From Nocardia anaemiae NBRC 100462 (lineage in GTDB: Bacteria; Actinomycetota; Actinomycetes; Mycobacteriales; Mycobacteriaceae): a stretch of DNA of 64,000 nt. Positions 8,686-17,919 of the stretch are shown one piece after another. The DNA lies in contig NZ_BDAZ01000001.1 in the NCBI RefSeq assembly GCF_001612725.1, forward strand, positions 62,001 to 126,000, read 5' to 3'. Positions within the stretch are counted from its first letter, which is position 1; each line of letters starts with the position of its first letter. Position numbers and translations under genes: made by a program. The notes under the pieces are model-generated. The model saw only the letters and a program-made list of their open reading frames with translations. It had not been told where the DNA came from and did not search any database.

Positions 8686-9016
8686 GCAGAACCTGTCATC
8701 ACGTTGCGCATCAGTCTGGGGCCGGCACTACCGTTTTCCTGGCTGCATTCTGGCGCGGCCGCCACTCGACAGCCGCTGGCTGCTGCATCGGCGGGAAGCA
8801 AGTGCTAGCTACCGTGCCGCCGTCGCTACCCTGCGTCGTGACTATCGCGGCGGCAAACGTCGCGATAGCGGCGCACAGAGGTGCGGTGCATCGCATGCAT
8901 CAGCGAGCACGGCCCCGGGCTCCGGTATCTCAGTTGGCCGCGCAACTGGTGCCGTGGTCGGGGGCACTGATGGTTGGCGGCACGTGCAGGCAGCTGACGC
9001 ACGGCGCACCGTGTAA
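8686..9016. other. Intergenic region without a clear gene
   Basis: About 330 bases between the convergent XRE and phosphoribosyltransferase genes. It holds a small inverted repeat (CTATCGCG at 8842-8849 with CGCGATAG at 8861-8868). A 60-codon GTG frame from 8838 lacks a ribosome site and a convincing composition, so it is not called. Confidence 0.4.
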
Positions 9017-9943
9017 CTAGCGGTTGGCGCGAGAGACGGTGAATTGGGCTGACGTGCGACATGGGTGCCCGGTGACGGGGCATCGCAGTACGTCGAATCC
9101 GTCGTGGAGGGTGCTGATCAGCTTTTTGTGGTCGCCCCAGTCCCAGCGCAGCCATCGGGCGACACACAGGAGGGTGACCGTGGCCGCCCCTGCGCGTTTG
9201 GCAGCGACCGCAGCTCCTTGGGCACTGGCCCCGGTTGTCCATGTGTCATCGACAATCAGCACGTTCCGACCTTCGACGCGCTTACGCCAGCGTTGGTCGA
9301 TCTCGTACCGGTCGCTGGTCATCTCATGCTTGCTGTCACTGCCGCGACCGGGGGTCAGCAGGAATTTCTGCAGCTTAGGTGCCGGCGCGAAAGTCGGTAG
9401 TGCGGCGTTGGCCAGTGCTGCGACCGGGTGGGTTCCGTTGGGTCGTTCCTTGGACGGAACGAAGGTCAGTGAGTCCCATTGTGTGCCGAGCCAACTCTGC
9501 AGGCACGAACGATGCATGTCCATCATCACCGAGATCATCAGCTGCAGGTCTTCGGCGCACCGCGGGACTGGCGGTGTTCCGCGGTATCCCTTGTAGGTCA
9601 GCATGTGGTGCGCGGACTGGTGGCGTGCGCCTTCCCGGTTGCCGAGTGCGTACGTGAGCAGGATCGTCCGGTCCGCCAGCAGGTCGCCGTGGGCCTCCTG
9701 TGCGGCTTGGCACCGTCCGCATAGGTCCTGGTCGGCGGGCCCGCGGCACACACTGCAAATGTCGGGGGTGCCCGGTGCGTAGGCGTTTCCGAAGAACCCG
9801 CCGACTCGGTCGCGCACCAGTCCTCGAAACAGCAGGGCGTGGTGTGTCGCGTCGTGAACACCTTCCGCGCTTGCGCGGTGGGTCTCTCGTCTGAGAATGT
9901 CGGCGAGCTGGCCGATCAACAGATCAGGTGCAGAGTCGGTCAC
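9017..9943 (-). CDS. ComF-like phosphoribosyltransferase, pair 1
   Basis: A 308-residue protein with a four-Cys zinc finger (Cys63, Cys66, Cys75, Cys78; CSVCRG and CGRC) and a C-terminal type I phosphoribosyltransferase domain with the PRPP loop VLIVDDTWTTGAS (about 228-240). ComF proteins share this layout and act with DprA in DNA uptake, but this one is longer, with a roughly 140-residue His/Arg-rich insert between finger and PRPP loop. Its ATG overlaps the stop of the DprA-like gene by four bases (ATGA), implying coupled synthesis. Role inferred: nucleotide-linked partner of the DprA-like protein, possibly in phage conflict. Confidence 0.8.
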   Translation of the reverse strand: MTDSAPDLLIGQLADILRRETHRASAEGVHDATHHALLFRGLVRDRVGGFFGNAYAPGTPDICSVCRGPADQDLCGRCQAAQEAHGDLLADRTILLTYALGNREGARHQSAHHMLTYKGYRGTPPVPRCAEDLQLMISVMMDMHRSCLQSWLGTQWDSLTFVPSKERPNGTHPVAALANAALPTFAPAPKLQKFLLTPGRGSDSKHEMTSDRYEIDQRWRKRVEGRNVLIVDDTWTTGASAQGAAVAAKRAGAATVTLLCVARWLRWDWGDHKKLISTLHDGFDVLRCPVTGHPCRTSAQFTVSRANR

Positions 9944-10896
9944 CGAATGCCCAGCAGCTTGGTCAGCGTCGTACGCTCGTCATTGAGGCGCACTGCGTGC
10001 TCGACGGCCTCATTCGCGGACTCGGCGACGTAGACGCCGGGCTGGTCCTGCAGTGCACGCCCCCAAGTGGTTGCTTGCACGACACGGGCGTTCAGGATGA
10101 CGGGGCGGCCGTGTGCGACGGCTTCTCTGGCTTGAATTCTGGTGCCGCTTTTCTCGCCCGCTTCCACGACTACCGTGGCGATCCCGTAGGCACTCATCGT
10201 GACGTTGCGGGCGGGGAAAGACCACCGTGAGGGTCCATATTCGGGTAGGAAGTGGGTCAGCAGCATGCCGTGCTCAGCGATCTCGGCCTGTAGTCCACGA
10301 TTCTCGCGGGGATAGATGTGGTCGAGACCGTTACCCAGGACGGCGACGGTTCTCCCGCCTGCGTCCAACGTGGCCTGATGGGCTGCTGTGTCGATTCCTC
10401 GCGCCAGACCGGCGATCACACTTACGTTGTGTGCTACCAGTGCTCGCGCCACGGTGCGAGCGAATTGCAATGCGTCGTCGGAGGCATCGCGAGACCCGAC
10501 AACGCACACACCGGCGTCGTCGTCGACGAGCTGGCCGTGGGTGAACACCGCGGGGGGCATTTGCCGCACCGAGCGCAGCTGGGCTGGGTAGGTGTCATCC
10601 ATGAACGTGTGAAGCCGAAATGGTGCGTGTTTCCAGGCGGCAACATCTTTGGCTGCCTGATCGAGCACCATGGATTCGTCGCTTGTACCGAACAGGTCGC
10701 TGGGGTGTTGGTCATCCCAGAGTCGCCGGGCGCTGCCGCAGTGATTGCTGATCTGCTCGGTCAACTTTGACCACTCGGTGAGCTTGGGTGTCAGCCGCAT
10801 CATCGCCACCAGCGCGGCACGATCACGATCATCCCAGTTCAACCTGGGATCTTCTGAGGTATCCCCCCAGCTTGGGTGAGTGTGTGTGTGTGTCAC
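9940..10896 (-). CDS. DprA/Smf-like Rossmann protein, pair 1
   Basis: A 318-residue protein of the DprA family: VGSRDAS (133-139), GLARGIDTAAHQ (163-174), AVLGNGLDHIYPREN and a VVEAGEKSGT segment, so the nucleotide and ssDNA-binding Rossmann core is intact. It departs from housekeeping DprA where NRIIAGLS is expected (here NVTMSAYG) and in lacking the C-terminal winged helix. GTG 10896 is chosen because AGGAGGG lies 5 bases before it; an upstream ATG at 10920 has no ribosome site. The first codons are an (AC) dinucleotide tract encoding THTHTH. Coupled to the phosphoribosyltransferase by an ATGA overlap. Confidence 0.8.
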   Translation of the reverse strand: MTHTHTHPSWGDTSEDPRLNWDDRDRAALVAMMRLTPKLTEWSKLTEQISNHCGSARRLWDDQHPSDLFGTSDESMVLDQAAKDVAAWKHAPFRLHTFMDDTYPAQLRSVRQMPPAVFTHGQLVDDDAGVCVVGSRDASDDALQFARTVARALVAHNVSVIAGLARGIDTAAHQATLDAGGRTVAVLGNGLDHIYPRENRGLQAEIAEHGMLLTHFLPEYGPSRWSFPARNVTMSAYGIATVVVEAGEKSGTRIQAREAVAHGRPVILNARVVQATTWGRALQDQPGVYVAESANEAVEHAVRLNDERTTLTKLLGIR

Positions 10897-10918
10897 CTGC
10901 CCTCCTAAGCATATGGGC

Positions 10919-10938
10919 ATTCGAACATTTATTCGAAT
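10919..10938. promoter_or_regulatory. Inverted repeat upstream of the DprA-like gene
   Basis: A perfect inverted repeat, ATTCGAA and TTCGAAT separated by six bases, lies 22 bases before the GTG start of the minus-strand gene. Farther upstream (about 10,970-11,000) the motif TACAGGA(A/T)T recurs three times when read on the minus strand. This arrangement suggests one or more repressor sites; the regulator is unknown. Confidence 0.4.
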
Positions 10939-11049
10939 CCTTGCACAGGGTACCGACAGGTTTTCTGTATTCCTGTAGGTGCGGATTCCTGTAATCCTGT
11001 AACCCGCCGGTTGACGCTAGCGTAGCCCTGTCATTGCGGGGGTGTGCGG

Positions 11050-11490
11050 TCATCGCGACAGTGGTGACAGCGTGTCTTGGCCTGTCGGCTCGCTCGGCGT
11101 GAAGCGACTCGCACATAGTCCGCCACCCTTGCCGCTGCATGATTGTCGATGGCGGGAGAAGTGTTGGCGCGCATGACTATTGGAATGCAGTGCGGCTGTC
11201 GCGATGGCTGCCGGCTCGGAAGATCCGGCCAGGCCGATCGCCCTCAAGCCGGTTGCCGTGAACACCACGGCAGCAGCCTGGGCCGCACGTGGCAGCGCCA
11301 TCGCCGATATGTCATTCGCGATGCGCAGGTTCCGAACGCGTGCGTAGTGCGGATCGGGTCGTAGGTGGGTGAGTTCGGCTCCCGCGGCGGTCACGGCTCT
11401 GTCCTGCGTTGCGTTGTCGTTGTGAATAGTGATCGCTTGCGTGGTGCTGTCATCGAAGATCAAGCTCTCCAAGAAAGTGGGGAACCTCAT
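11050..11490 (-). CDS. Possible fourth gene of the NurA operon, hypothetical
   Basis: An ATG frame of 146 residues starting 14 bases after the NurA-like stop codon. The middle is Ala-rich and helical (ANDISAMALPRAAQAAAVVF); the rest has no recognisable motif and the C-terminus looks low-quality (GKGGGLCASRF). It is placed like an operon partner but has a weak ribosome site, and may simply be an open frame in the region upstream of the DprA-like gene. Confidence 0.3.
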   Translation of the reverse strand: MRFPTFLESLIFDDSTTQAITIHNDNATQDRAVTAAGAELTHLRPDPHYARVRNLRIANDISAMALPRAAQAAAVVFTATGLRAIGLAGSSEPAAIATAALHSNSHARQHFSRHRQSCSGKGGGLCASRFTPSEPTGQDTLSPLSR

Positions 11491-11506
11491 CCCCGCATCC
11501 GCAAAC

Positions 11507-12844
11507 CTACAGGCCGGCAAATAGTTTCAGCACAGCGGCAGACGGGTATGACGACAGCGATGCGACACCGTGAGCCAACGAAATCGGCACTAATGCCCCC
11601 TCATGCTGGTAGCTGATGATCCTGGGCAGCGTCGCCAAGATTCGGTCGAGTCCGATCATGTCATCCTTACCTGAAGGAAAATCCGGATTCGGACTGTAGG
11701 CACCAGTCGGCACTGAGAGCACCATCGACGTGTGTGGATCCAGTTTGACCAGTACCTTCTCGCCGTAGTTGGTCTTGAGCCCGTAAGGATTGACGCGGTC
11801 GGCGGCGTGGTCCACTTCTTCGCGGACATATCGGTGAGACAAGACGGCATATCGGGCTAGGTCGCCGCGAGTTTTCGGTTTGGTGAACCGCTCAATTTCT
11901 CTGAGGTGATCGACGAAGCGACCGCCTTTTTCCTGTCCCATGAGATGGATTGGCCATCCGTGGGCTTTGGCGTAGGCAAGTAGGTCGCGGATGTTGTCGA
12001 CCAGCTTCGAGTACTGGCCGCGTAGCGACAACGGCCCGTCTTTGATCAGCAGTACGTTGCTCAGTGACGACTGGTCGCCGCGGTCCCAGAAGTGCCGGAT
12101 CACCGAGAACAGCAGCAGCGTTTCATGCATCAGCATGTACGCCGAGGCCACACTGTCAGGCGCCTGGTCTTCGCCCATTTCGAGGTGGAAGCCGATCATG
12201 TCCGACAGGTACACATCGCCGCCGCAGTGATCGCAGGTGCCAGTGTCCGCGTCGTAGGGGAGGCCGCTGACGTCGCTCGGGCAGTGTGGGCAGCGGAACT
12301 CGGGTGATGCCGATCGCTCGCCGGGCCGCCATTTGCGATACGCAAGCCATTTCAGCGTCTCGTGGACCAGACCGTCGGACTCGATCTGGAAGGAATCTCG
12401 GACGATAGTGCGAACGAGATGGTAGTTAGTGGTGCCGGGAACGCGGATGTTGCGCAGGGGCAGCACCGTCGATGATTGCAGTGCCGACTCGGACATCAGC
12501 GCCTTCATCAACACCGGGTGCGGCAGCTCCTTGTCGATCCGGTCGAGCCGCCGCCTATCGATTCGCACCAGCGCAGTCTTGATGAAGGCGACCGACCGAG
12601 GGGGGTAGTCGTCGGAGGTGACGGGTTGGAAAGAGCCATCGACGGCGAGCACCAGACTTAGCGGTTCGACGCCTTCCGGATCGAATTCAGTCCACAGGTC
12701 CTTGCCGGGCTCTGTATCGGTGGGTTCTGGCCGTTCGAACTGGTCTACCAATTGCTTGACGAACGGACTCTTCACCACCTCCAAGTGTCCGAGCTTGCTG
12801 GCCCGCTCGGTCGACGTGAGGCGTTCTCCACCCTGATATGGCAT
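11507..12844 (-). CDS. NurA-like nuclease with zinc ribbon, HerA partner
   Basis: A 445-residue protein with NurA-type signatures: LVLAVDGSFQPV (Asp69-Gly-Ser) as the first catalytic box and NVLLIKDGPLSLRGQ (Asp269) as a downstream box, plus a Cys4 zinc ribbon in between (CPHC at 185-188, CDHC at 204-207). NurA nucleases resect DNA in complex with HerA. The ATG at 12844 lies just past the HerA stop, reading TGATATG, so the genes are tightly coupled; a longer upstream frame overlaps HerA and looks non-coding. The inserted ribbon may add target recognition. Nuclease activity is predicted, not shown. Confidence 0.75.
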   Translation of the reverse strand: MPYQGGERLTSTERASKLGHLEVVKSPFVKQLVDQFERPEPTDTEPGKDLWTEFDPEGVEPLSLVLAVDGSFQPVTSDDYPPRSVAFIKTALVRIDRRRLDRIDKELPHPVLMKALMSESALQSSTVLPLRNIRVPGTTNYHLVRTIVRDSFQIESDGLVHETLKWLAYRKWRPGERSASPEFRCPHCPSDVSGLPYDADTGTCDHCGGDVYLSDMIGFHLEMGEDQAPDSVASAYMLMHETLLLFSVIRHFWDRGDQSSLSNVLLIKDGPLSLRGQYSKLVDNIRDLLAYAKAHGWPIHLMGQEKGGRFVDHLREIERFTKPKTRGDLARYAVLSHRYVREEVDHAADRVNPYGLKTNYGEKVLVKLDPHTSMVLSVPTGAYSPNPDFPSGKDDMIGLDRILATLPRIISYQHEGALVPISLAHGVASLSSYPSAAVLKLFAGL

Positions 12845-12845
12845 A

Positions 12846-14885
12846 TCAGCGCCCACTTCCGGCTTCGAACAGCTTCGCCTGGACAGGGACAACGAACCGG
12901 TGTGATTGAGTGAGCATGCGCATGAAACCTGGTGTGCGCGAGCGCATGATCTCTTCTTCGACGCCAACGAAAGCCCGCTGCAACCGGCCCAGTGCCCGCG
13001 TCTCGTCGGAGGAGGACAAGTGGCCAACGAAGAAGTTCTCGGTCTGGCTGAGCAGCTCTCCATAGATCGTCGACGGTGACTGCGTAGAGTAAGTCATGCC
13101 GATGTGGAACTTTGCGCCCTCCTTGGCAAATCGGGCGTATACGCCTTTGAGGTCGGCCTTGGCGGGGAAGAGGTTATGGGCTTCCTCAAAGTAGAGTTGT
13201 ACGTAATGTTGGCCGAGTGCCGCAGAAGTAAATTTACTTTCTTGGTGGCGAAATATCGCACGGGACAAACTATCTGCGAAGAACTCACGGATCTCGTCGG
13301 TTGCGTTACCTAAATCAAGAATGACCGTCTTTCCGGTATCGAGTGATTCCAGAATCTCACGTTCGAAATCGGATGCGTGTGGGTGGTGATATTTCCGGTA
13401 ACGGTTCAGAAGAGTGGCGCCGGTACTGGAAGATCGCCGCGGCACTAGAAAATCGAAAAGAGCTCTATCGTCAGCACTGAACTTCCGAGACAGTTCGTCA
13501 TGAACCTTCTTACGCTTGTCGTCATCCTTTAGTTCGAGGCGATAAAACTCGATAATAGTGCGGAACTCGTCAACGAGTTCGTCGAGAGTTTGCGGCTTTT
13601 TTGGTGGCTCGCTGCTCCCATAAGCTGCAGCTCGGGCATCCTGACTGAATGACGGGTCCAGAACGCCAGCCGAGGATCTAATTGTGAACCATTTTCCGTC
13701 CTCGGACTTACGCAGCTTCGCCAGACGGCCCTCGTCAGCTCGGTATCCGGCAACATGAAGGATGGCCCAGAACGCTTGGATGCGGCGCATACCTCTGGTA
13801 TGACTGCTTGGGTCGCTGTCATTCTGCACCTCCTCGATCGACGGCAGGTCGACGCTCGCGAAACCCTCAATATAGTCAGACTTCTTGTTATCCTGTGACA
13901 ACAGCGATCCAAGGATATTAATTGCTGACGCTGGCTGTTCATAGAAATTCAAGCGCAATGGCTTCGAAGGTGTACTCTCGCGCTGTGTTAGCGCGTAGAC
14001 TTCAGATACATGCTCGTTGGCACTCCGAATGGACTTCGAGTTCTCCCATTCATTGTCGTTGGCGTACTCCCCGTTGATATCAAAGATCAGCTGGCCGACA
14101 GATCGATCGATCGCAGTGGCGTCGATGATTGCCTGAACCAGGAGCTTGACGACGTTCGACTTCCCGAGCCGCGTCTTGCCAAACATGGCCGTGCGAGCGC
14201 CCTTGAAGTCCTGCACCGACACCTTCACCGTGGTGGACACCGATTGTCCCGCGTCATTGTTGAGGATCGCGGCCAGCTCGTTCTCGGTGGGGCGCAGTTC
14301 CCCAATCGCGAGTGGCTTGCCAGCTCGCCGTTGAACCAGTCCGTTGACGATGAGATCCAGCAGCGCCTCGTTCGGTGCGTAGACGCGGTATCGATGCGCA
14401 CTCACGACCGTGTTCACGTCCCCGGAGAAGGCAACCTTGGTCCGATCGCCCCTGTCTGGATAGAACATCCCGAGCACCGCGCATCTCAGAGCCCCCCATT
14501 GCAACTCACTCTGAGTCCACACATCCAGTTCAGGCATGGACTTCTTGTGAAGCTCGAAATACGTTTGCTGCACCTGCATCGACAAGGGTGTCGGCGCGGT
14601 CTCGCTGACCCGCAGAAGGGTGAAGTGCGGCGGCAGCCCCTTGAGATCGTTGGGCGCTAGAATGAGAAAAGAACCTCTCGGAATACCGCCCACCGCAACC
14701 TTATATGGGTCGGAGGTGATGATGGTCGCCGTGTCGTACCCAAGTTCGAGCACGTAACCGACAAACCGCATCTTATCGACCTGTTGAGCGTGTTCGAAGC
14801 GCCCCTCAGCATCCAGGAAGTCGGTCAAGGCGGCGAGCGGCGTCTCCTGATAGTCAAGGCGTGCAAAGAAGTCATCTGACTGCAC
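12846..14885 (-). CDS. HerA-type hexameric DNA-translocating ATPase (DUF87)
   Basis: A 679-residue FtsK/HerA-superfamily ATPase. An N-terminal beta-rich region (about 50-170) resembles the HAS-barrel, followed by Walker A GKTRLGKS (236-243), LIFDINGEYAND with the early acidic motif (267-278), a helical insert (about 330-510) and Walker B YFEEAHNLFP (565-574). HerA rings drive DNA through a partner nuclease, here the NurA-like protein encoded next. The GTG start at 14885 is preceded by AAGGGGGAGG. The gene is A+T-rich in places (around 13,200-13,600), pointing to transfer. It lies 20 bases after the methyltransferase gene. Confidence 0.85.
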   Translation of the reverse strand: MQSDDFFARLDYQETPLAALTDFLDAEGRFEHAQQVDKMRFVGYVLELGYDTATIITSDPYKVAVGGIPRGSFLILAPNDLKGLPPHFTLLRVSETAPTPLSMQVQQTYFELHKKSMPELDVWTQSELQWGALRCAVLGMFYPDRGDRTKVAFSGDVNTVVSAHRYRVYAPNEALLDLIVNGLVQRRAGKPLAIGELRPTENELAAILNNDAGQSVSTTVKVSVQDFKGARTAMFGKTRLGKSNVVKLLVQAIIDATAIDRSVGQLIFDINGEYANDNEWENSKSIRSANEHVSEVYALTQRESTPSKPLRLNFYEQPASAINILGSLLSQDNKKSDYIEGFASVDLPSIEEVQNDSDPSSHTRGMRRIQAFWAILHVAGYRADEGRLAKLRKSEDGKWFTIRSSAGVLDPSFSQDARAAAYGSSEPPKKPQTLDELVDEFRTIIEFYRLELKDDDKRKKVHDELSRKFSADDRALFDFLVPRRSSSTGATLLNRYRKYHHPHASDFEREILESLDTGKTVILDLGNATDEIREFFADSLSRAIFRHQESKFTSAALGQHYVQLYFEEAHNLFPAKADLKGVYARFAKEGAKFHIGMTYSTQSPSTIYGELLSQTENFFVGHLSSSDETRALGRLQRAFVGVEEEIMRSRTPGFMRMLTQSHRFVVPVQAKLFEAGSGR

Positions 14886-14905
14886 GGCCTCCCCCTTTCG
14901 ATCTG

Positions 14906-15829
14906 CTATTGTGGTTTGCTGATGATGATCAATTCTTCAAAATGCTTACGGCTATCACTCGACGCAGAGATCGAAGAGAATCGGCTCACGCGCCTGGCCC
15001 TGAAATAGCTGGTTGGGTAGAGCTTTCGAACCGTATGATGGTTCGCGTTGGTCACAATGACATAGGCACCGCGTTCCGCAGCTCGCGTCGCAGCCTTCGC
15101 CAATCGCTCTTGATCGTCCCATGAGAAAAGCTGTTCGTTATATTTGATAAAACCGTTTGTGTTGTGCCGAACGGTATATGGTGGATCCAGGAAGACCAGA
15201 TCGCCTTGTTGCGCATCATCTACGAGCGGCTCGAAGTCACCGTGCCAAAGCTCTGCACCTGCCAGCAGTTTGGATACTCCAGCAAAATTATCGGAGTCTC
15301 GCACCACCCGGCTTCTCGTTCCGATCGGGACATTGAACTCGCCGCGCTGGTTGACGCGGTATATTCCGTTGAAGCAAGTCCTGTTTAGATATATAGTCCG
15401 CGCTGCACGTGCGGCCAGTGAGCGGGGGACCCGCTGTCGCACCTCGTAATAATACTCCTTATTGTGAGAACTGTGATGTTTTTCCAGCAGCATCTGAATG
15501 GCATGCGGATCCTTTTGGATCCCGCGATAAACCGTAATCAAATCCTCATTGAGATCACCCAGAACAGCGCGTTCTGGCTTTATATGAAAATACACCGATC
15601 CTGCCCCCAGGAAGGGTTCGATGTACCGGTCGAACCGGCGACTGCGGAAAAGGTGTGAATGCATCTCGACAAACCAGCGCTTACCGCCAGGCCACTTCAG
15701 GAAGGGACCGACCTCTGATTGGCCGTCATCGACCTTGTCTATCCGATTCCCCGCACCGGACGAGGGTAATGAGCGTGGCGGCACCAGAACAGGGTATCCC
15801 ATTGGCGCGGAACATTTCTCGAAGCTCAT
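14906..15829 (-). CDS. D12-class adenine-N6 DNA methyltransferase (Dam family)
   Basis: A 307-residue methyltransferase of the Dam/D12 class: FLKWPGGK (43-50), AdoMet motif I EPFLGAGS (71-78), a TCFNGIYRVN box (151-160) characteristic of the class, and catalytic motif IV DPPY (215-218). It should methylate adenine at N6 in a short target; Dam relatives often use GATC but specificity cannot be read here. It is first in a tight run with the HerA and NurA genes, so the modification probably marks self DNA. The first 35 residues lack family similarity and the ribosome site is weak, so the exact start is uncertain. Confidence 0.85.
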   Translation of the reverse strand: MSFEKCSAPMGYPVLVPPRSLPSSGAGNRIDKVDDGQSEVGPFLKWPGGKRWFVEMHSHLFRSRRFDRYIEPFLGAGSVYFHIKPERAVLGDLNEDLITVYRGIQKDPHAIQMLLEKHHSSHNKEYYYEVRQRVPRSLAARAARTIYLNRTCFNGIYRVNQRGEFNVPIGTRSRVVRDSDNFAGVSKLLAGAELWHGDFEPLVDDAQQGDLVFLDPPYTVRHNTNGFIKYNEQLFSWDDQERLAKAATRAAERGAYVIVTNANHHTVRKLYPTSYFRARRVSRFSSISASSDSRKHFEELIIISKPQ

Positions 15830-16151
15830 GCGCGTCCGATAGATTACGCAACGAGCTCTCGCCGCCCAGGAGGTGCTCGCCTGTGCCCGCTATGTCGCGC
15901 CCGAGTCGTGCAACGTGAAGCGCTCACCGCAAAAGCGCGGATCACTCTCTGCCCCTTCGTGGAGCATGGTCCGAGAGCGCTATGGCCTAGTCGACTCTGC
16001 ACGGCTTATCGTCCGCCGCCGCCGAGGCAACACATACCGAGCGGTCTAATATTGTTGAGTGCCAAAGTTTCTGATCGGCGATGCAACTGTGCAGGGAGTG
16101 ATGAAGTCTGTCGCACGAGCGCTCGATGCCGATCAAGTTCGCAGGGCCTTA
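15830..16151. other. Upstream region of the methyltransferase operon
   Basis: About 320 bases between the stop of the hypothetical gene at 16152 and the methyltransferase start, both minus strand. No convincing gene or strong hairpin is seen; it presumably holds the promoter of the Dam-HerA-NurA operon. Confidence 0.4.
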
Positions 16152-17498
16152 CTACCAGAGTGGTCCGTTCGGGCCATGCGGGCTCCAGCCTTGAAGGAAG
16201 GGTTTGAGGTCCTCTGGCTTCGGCTCTGACACGTTGGGTGCGATACGTGACAGTTGCAGGACCGGGTCCAGCGCGTCGAGACTATGTTCAGCGTCGTCGA
16301 GGTGTCGCAGGATGGCGTCGCGGTCGTCTCCGCTGTACCGTTCAGCAGCGTCCCTTGCCGCGGCAAGGAAGCGCCGGTGCTGGTTGACGGCCTGCCATTC
16401 GCGTGAGCAGTCTTTGAAGTGCTCCCACCGAGCGTGCTCGAAGTACTTCCCTTTCGCGACCGCCATCGCCGCTTCCCAGCGGCTTCGGCGTTCGATCTCC
16501 TCATGCTCACGTTTCTGCTCCTGCCAGTCGGCGCGAAGCTTATGGATCTCGAAGGCACGGAATACCTCGGGGAGCTTGTCCTCCACCGTGACGGTCTTCG
16601 CGTCACGATAGTGGTCCCCGTTGTAGCTACTCCCTCGCCCTTGAACTACGAGCTCGAGCTTTCCTGTGCCGATGAACTCCCAACCGCGGTGTCTAATCCA
16701 CGCAGGCATCCTCTTGCGTTCCCGCCACTGCCTTGGATCTACTTTCGGTGCGCCTGGGGTGGCGATCTCCTTGATCTGGAGCCCGTAGACCCCAGCCGGT
16801 GTCCGTAGTGCCAGGTGACATCTGTTCAGGGAACGGGCTTCGTATGCGTCCGTGTCCTTCGCGGCAGCGGTGGGCGTTGCGGTGTCGATGCCGCGGGCGG
16901 TGGCCTCGGTAGCGATTGCCTGCAGTATCCGCGCAGCGCGCGCAACGTGGTCGCTGCTGACAAAGTGCCAGTCCTTGTCCGCCACATATGCTTTCACTGC
17001 CGGGTGGTACTTCGTGATGCGCTCGGGAACGGGGACGGGACGCGCGTCGACCAGATCGTCGAAGTGTTCGGTGAAGACGATGGCTTTCGGGCCGGAACCC
17101 CATTTCCCGGTCGAGATCATGTCCAGCTTCTTGCCTCTGGGTCGGGCCGGGGACTTCAAGCTCATAGCGACGAGCCGTCCATAGGATTCCTCGATCGCGC
17201 GATCCTGCTCCAGAACGAGACGTCCGCCCGCCTCCTGAACCTGAACGATCAGTCTGTCCGCGTCCGCCTCATCGGGCATTACCTTCGCCGGTGCCTCATG
17301 CCACTTCCGGCCGACGTCAGTGATCGCCGCTGCCCAGGTGCGCCCTTTCCCGCTGATGGTGATGAGGCCACGTCGTTCCAAGGCGCGCGCGATTGCCCGG
17401 TGTTCGTATCCGGTGAAGACGCCCTCGGGACACCCATTGAGGATCCATTCGAGGACGTCGACCTGCTTCTGGTTCAACTGTGCGGGGTTCTTACCCAT
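16152..17498 (-). CDS. Large hypothetical protein with N-terminal winged-helix-like segment
   Basis: Not recognised by name. The 448-residue protein starts with a likely DNA-binding segment (LEWILNGCPEGVFTGYEHRAIARALERRGLITI) that reads like a winged helix, and has a long charged helical region near residues 320-420 (LRADWQEQKREHEEIERRSRW). The C-terminus is Pro-rich. ATG 17498 is used; the frame is open farther upstream but that part looks non-coding, and the ribosome site is weak. It lies between the second DprA/phosphoribosyltransferase pair and the methyltransferase operon on the same strand. Confidence 0.6.
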   Translation of the reverse strand: MGKNPAQLNQKQVDVLEWILNGCPEGVFTGYEHRAIARALERRGLITISGKGRTWAAAITDVGRKWHEAPAKVMPDEADADRLIVQVQEAGGRLVLEQDRAIEESYGRLVAMSLKSPARPRGKKLDMISTGKWGSGPKAIVFTEHFDDLVDARPVPVPERITKYHPAVKAYVADKDWHFVSSDHVARAARILQAIATEATARGIDTATPTAAAKDTDAYEARSLNRCHLALRTPAGVYGLQIKEIATPGAPKVDPRQWRERKRMPAWIRHRGWEFIGTGKLELVVQGRGSSYNGDHYRDAKTVTVEDKLPEVFRAFEIHKLRADWQEQKREHEEIERRSRWEAAMAVAKGKYFEHARWEHFKDCSREWQAVNQHRRFLAAARDAAERYSGDDRDAILRHLDDAEHSLDALDPVLQLSRIAPNVSEPKPEDLKPFLQGWSPHGPNGPLW

Positions 17499-17919
17499 CT
17501 GCTCATCATGTACAACACTGGACTTCCCAGCTGACACTTCCGGACAACGCGCTACCGGCCATGCGGTCTTCCGGGGGATCGGGGTCTGCGCCCATGCCGG
17601 TAGGAGGCGCACCCGCGCCGGCGGAGACGAGTGTCATGCATGCGCACCGCACCCACAGCGCCCGGTTCGGACGCTGCGTCGTCGGCTGGTTCTGTCTGGC
17701 GGTCGCCATCAGCAATCGCTACCTGTTGCAGTACTGCGGGTACCGACGGGCCCGATCCGAATCTTCGGACCCTCCACTACCAGCGGGTTCGGGATCTGGA
17801 TCGTTAGCCTCGGCCGGTCATTCAGATTTGCGGCTGATGCTGTCCTGAAATGGTGAAAGGTGCTCTGAGCTGTGATAATTCGATTTGCTTAGGATCGAAG
17901 TCAAACGAAATGGGTTGAT
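17499..17919. other. Intergenic region between hypothetical gene and phosphoribosyltransferase 2
   Basis: About 420 bases with no supported gene. Open frames on both strands are short or overlap known genes and lack ribosome sites. Confidence 0.35.

Noticed and set aside
8838..9020. 60-codon GTG frame between the XRE and phosphoribosyltransferase genes
   Set aside because: No ribosome site, no similarity and biased composition.
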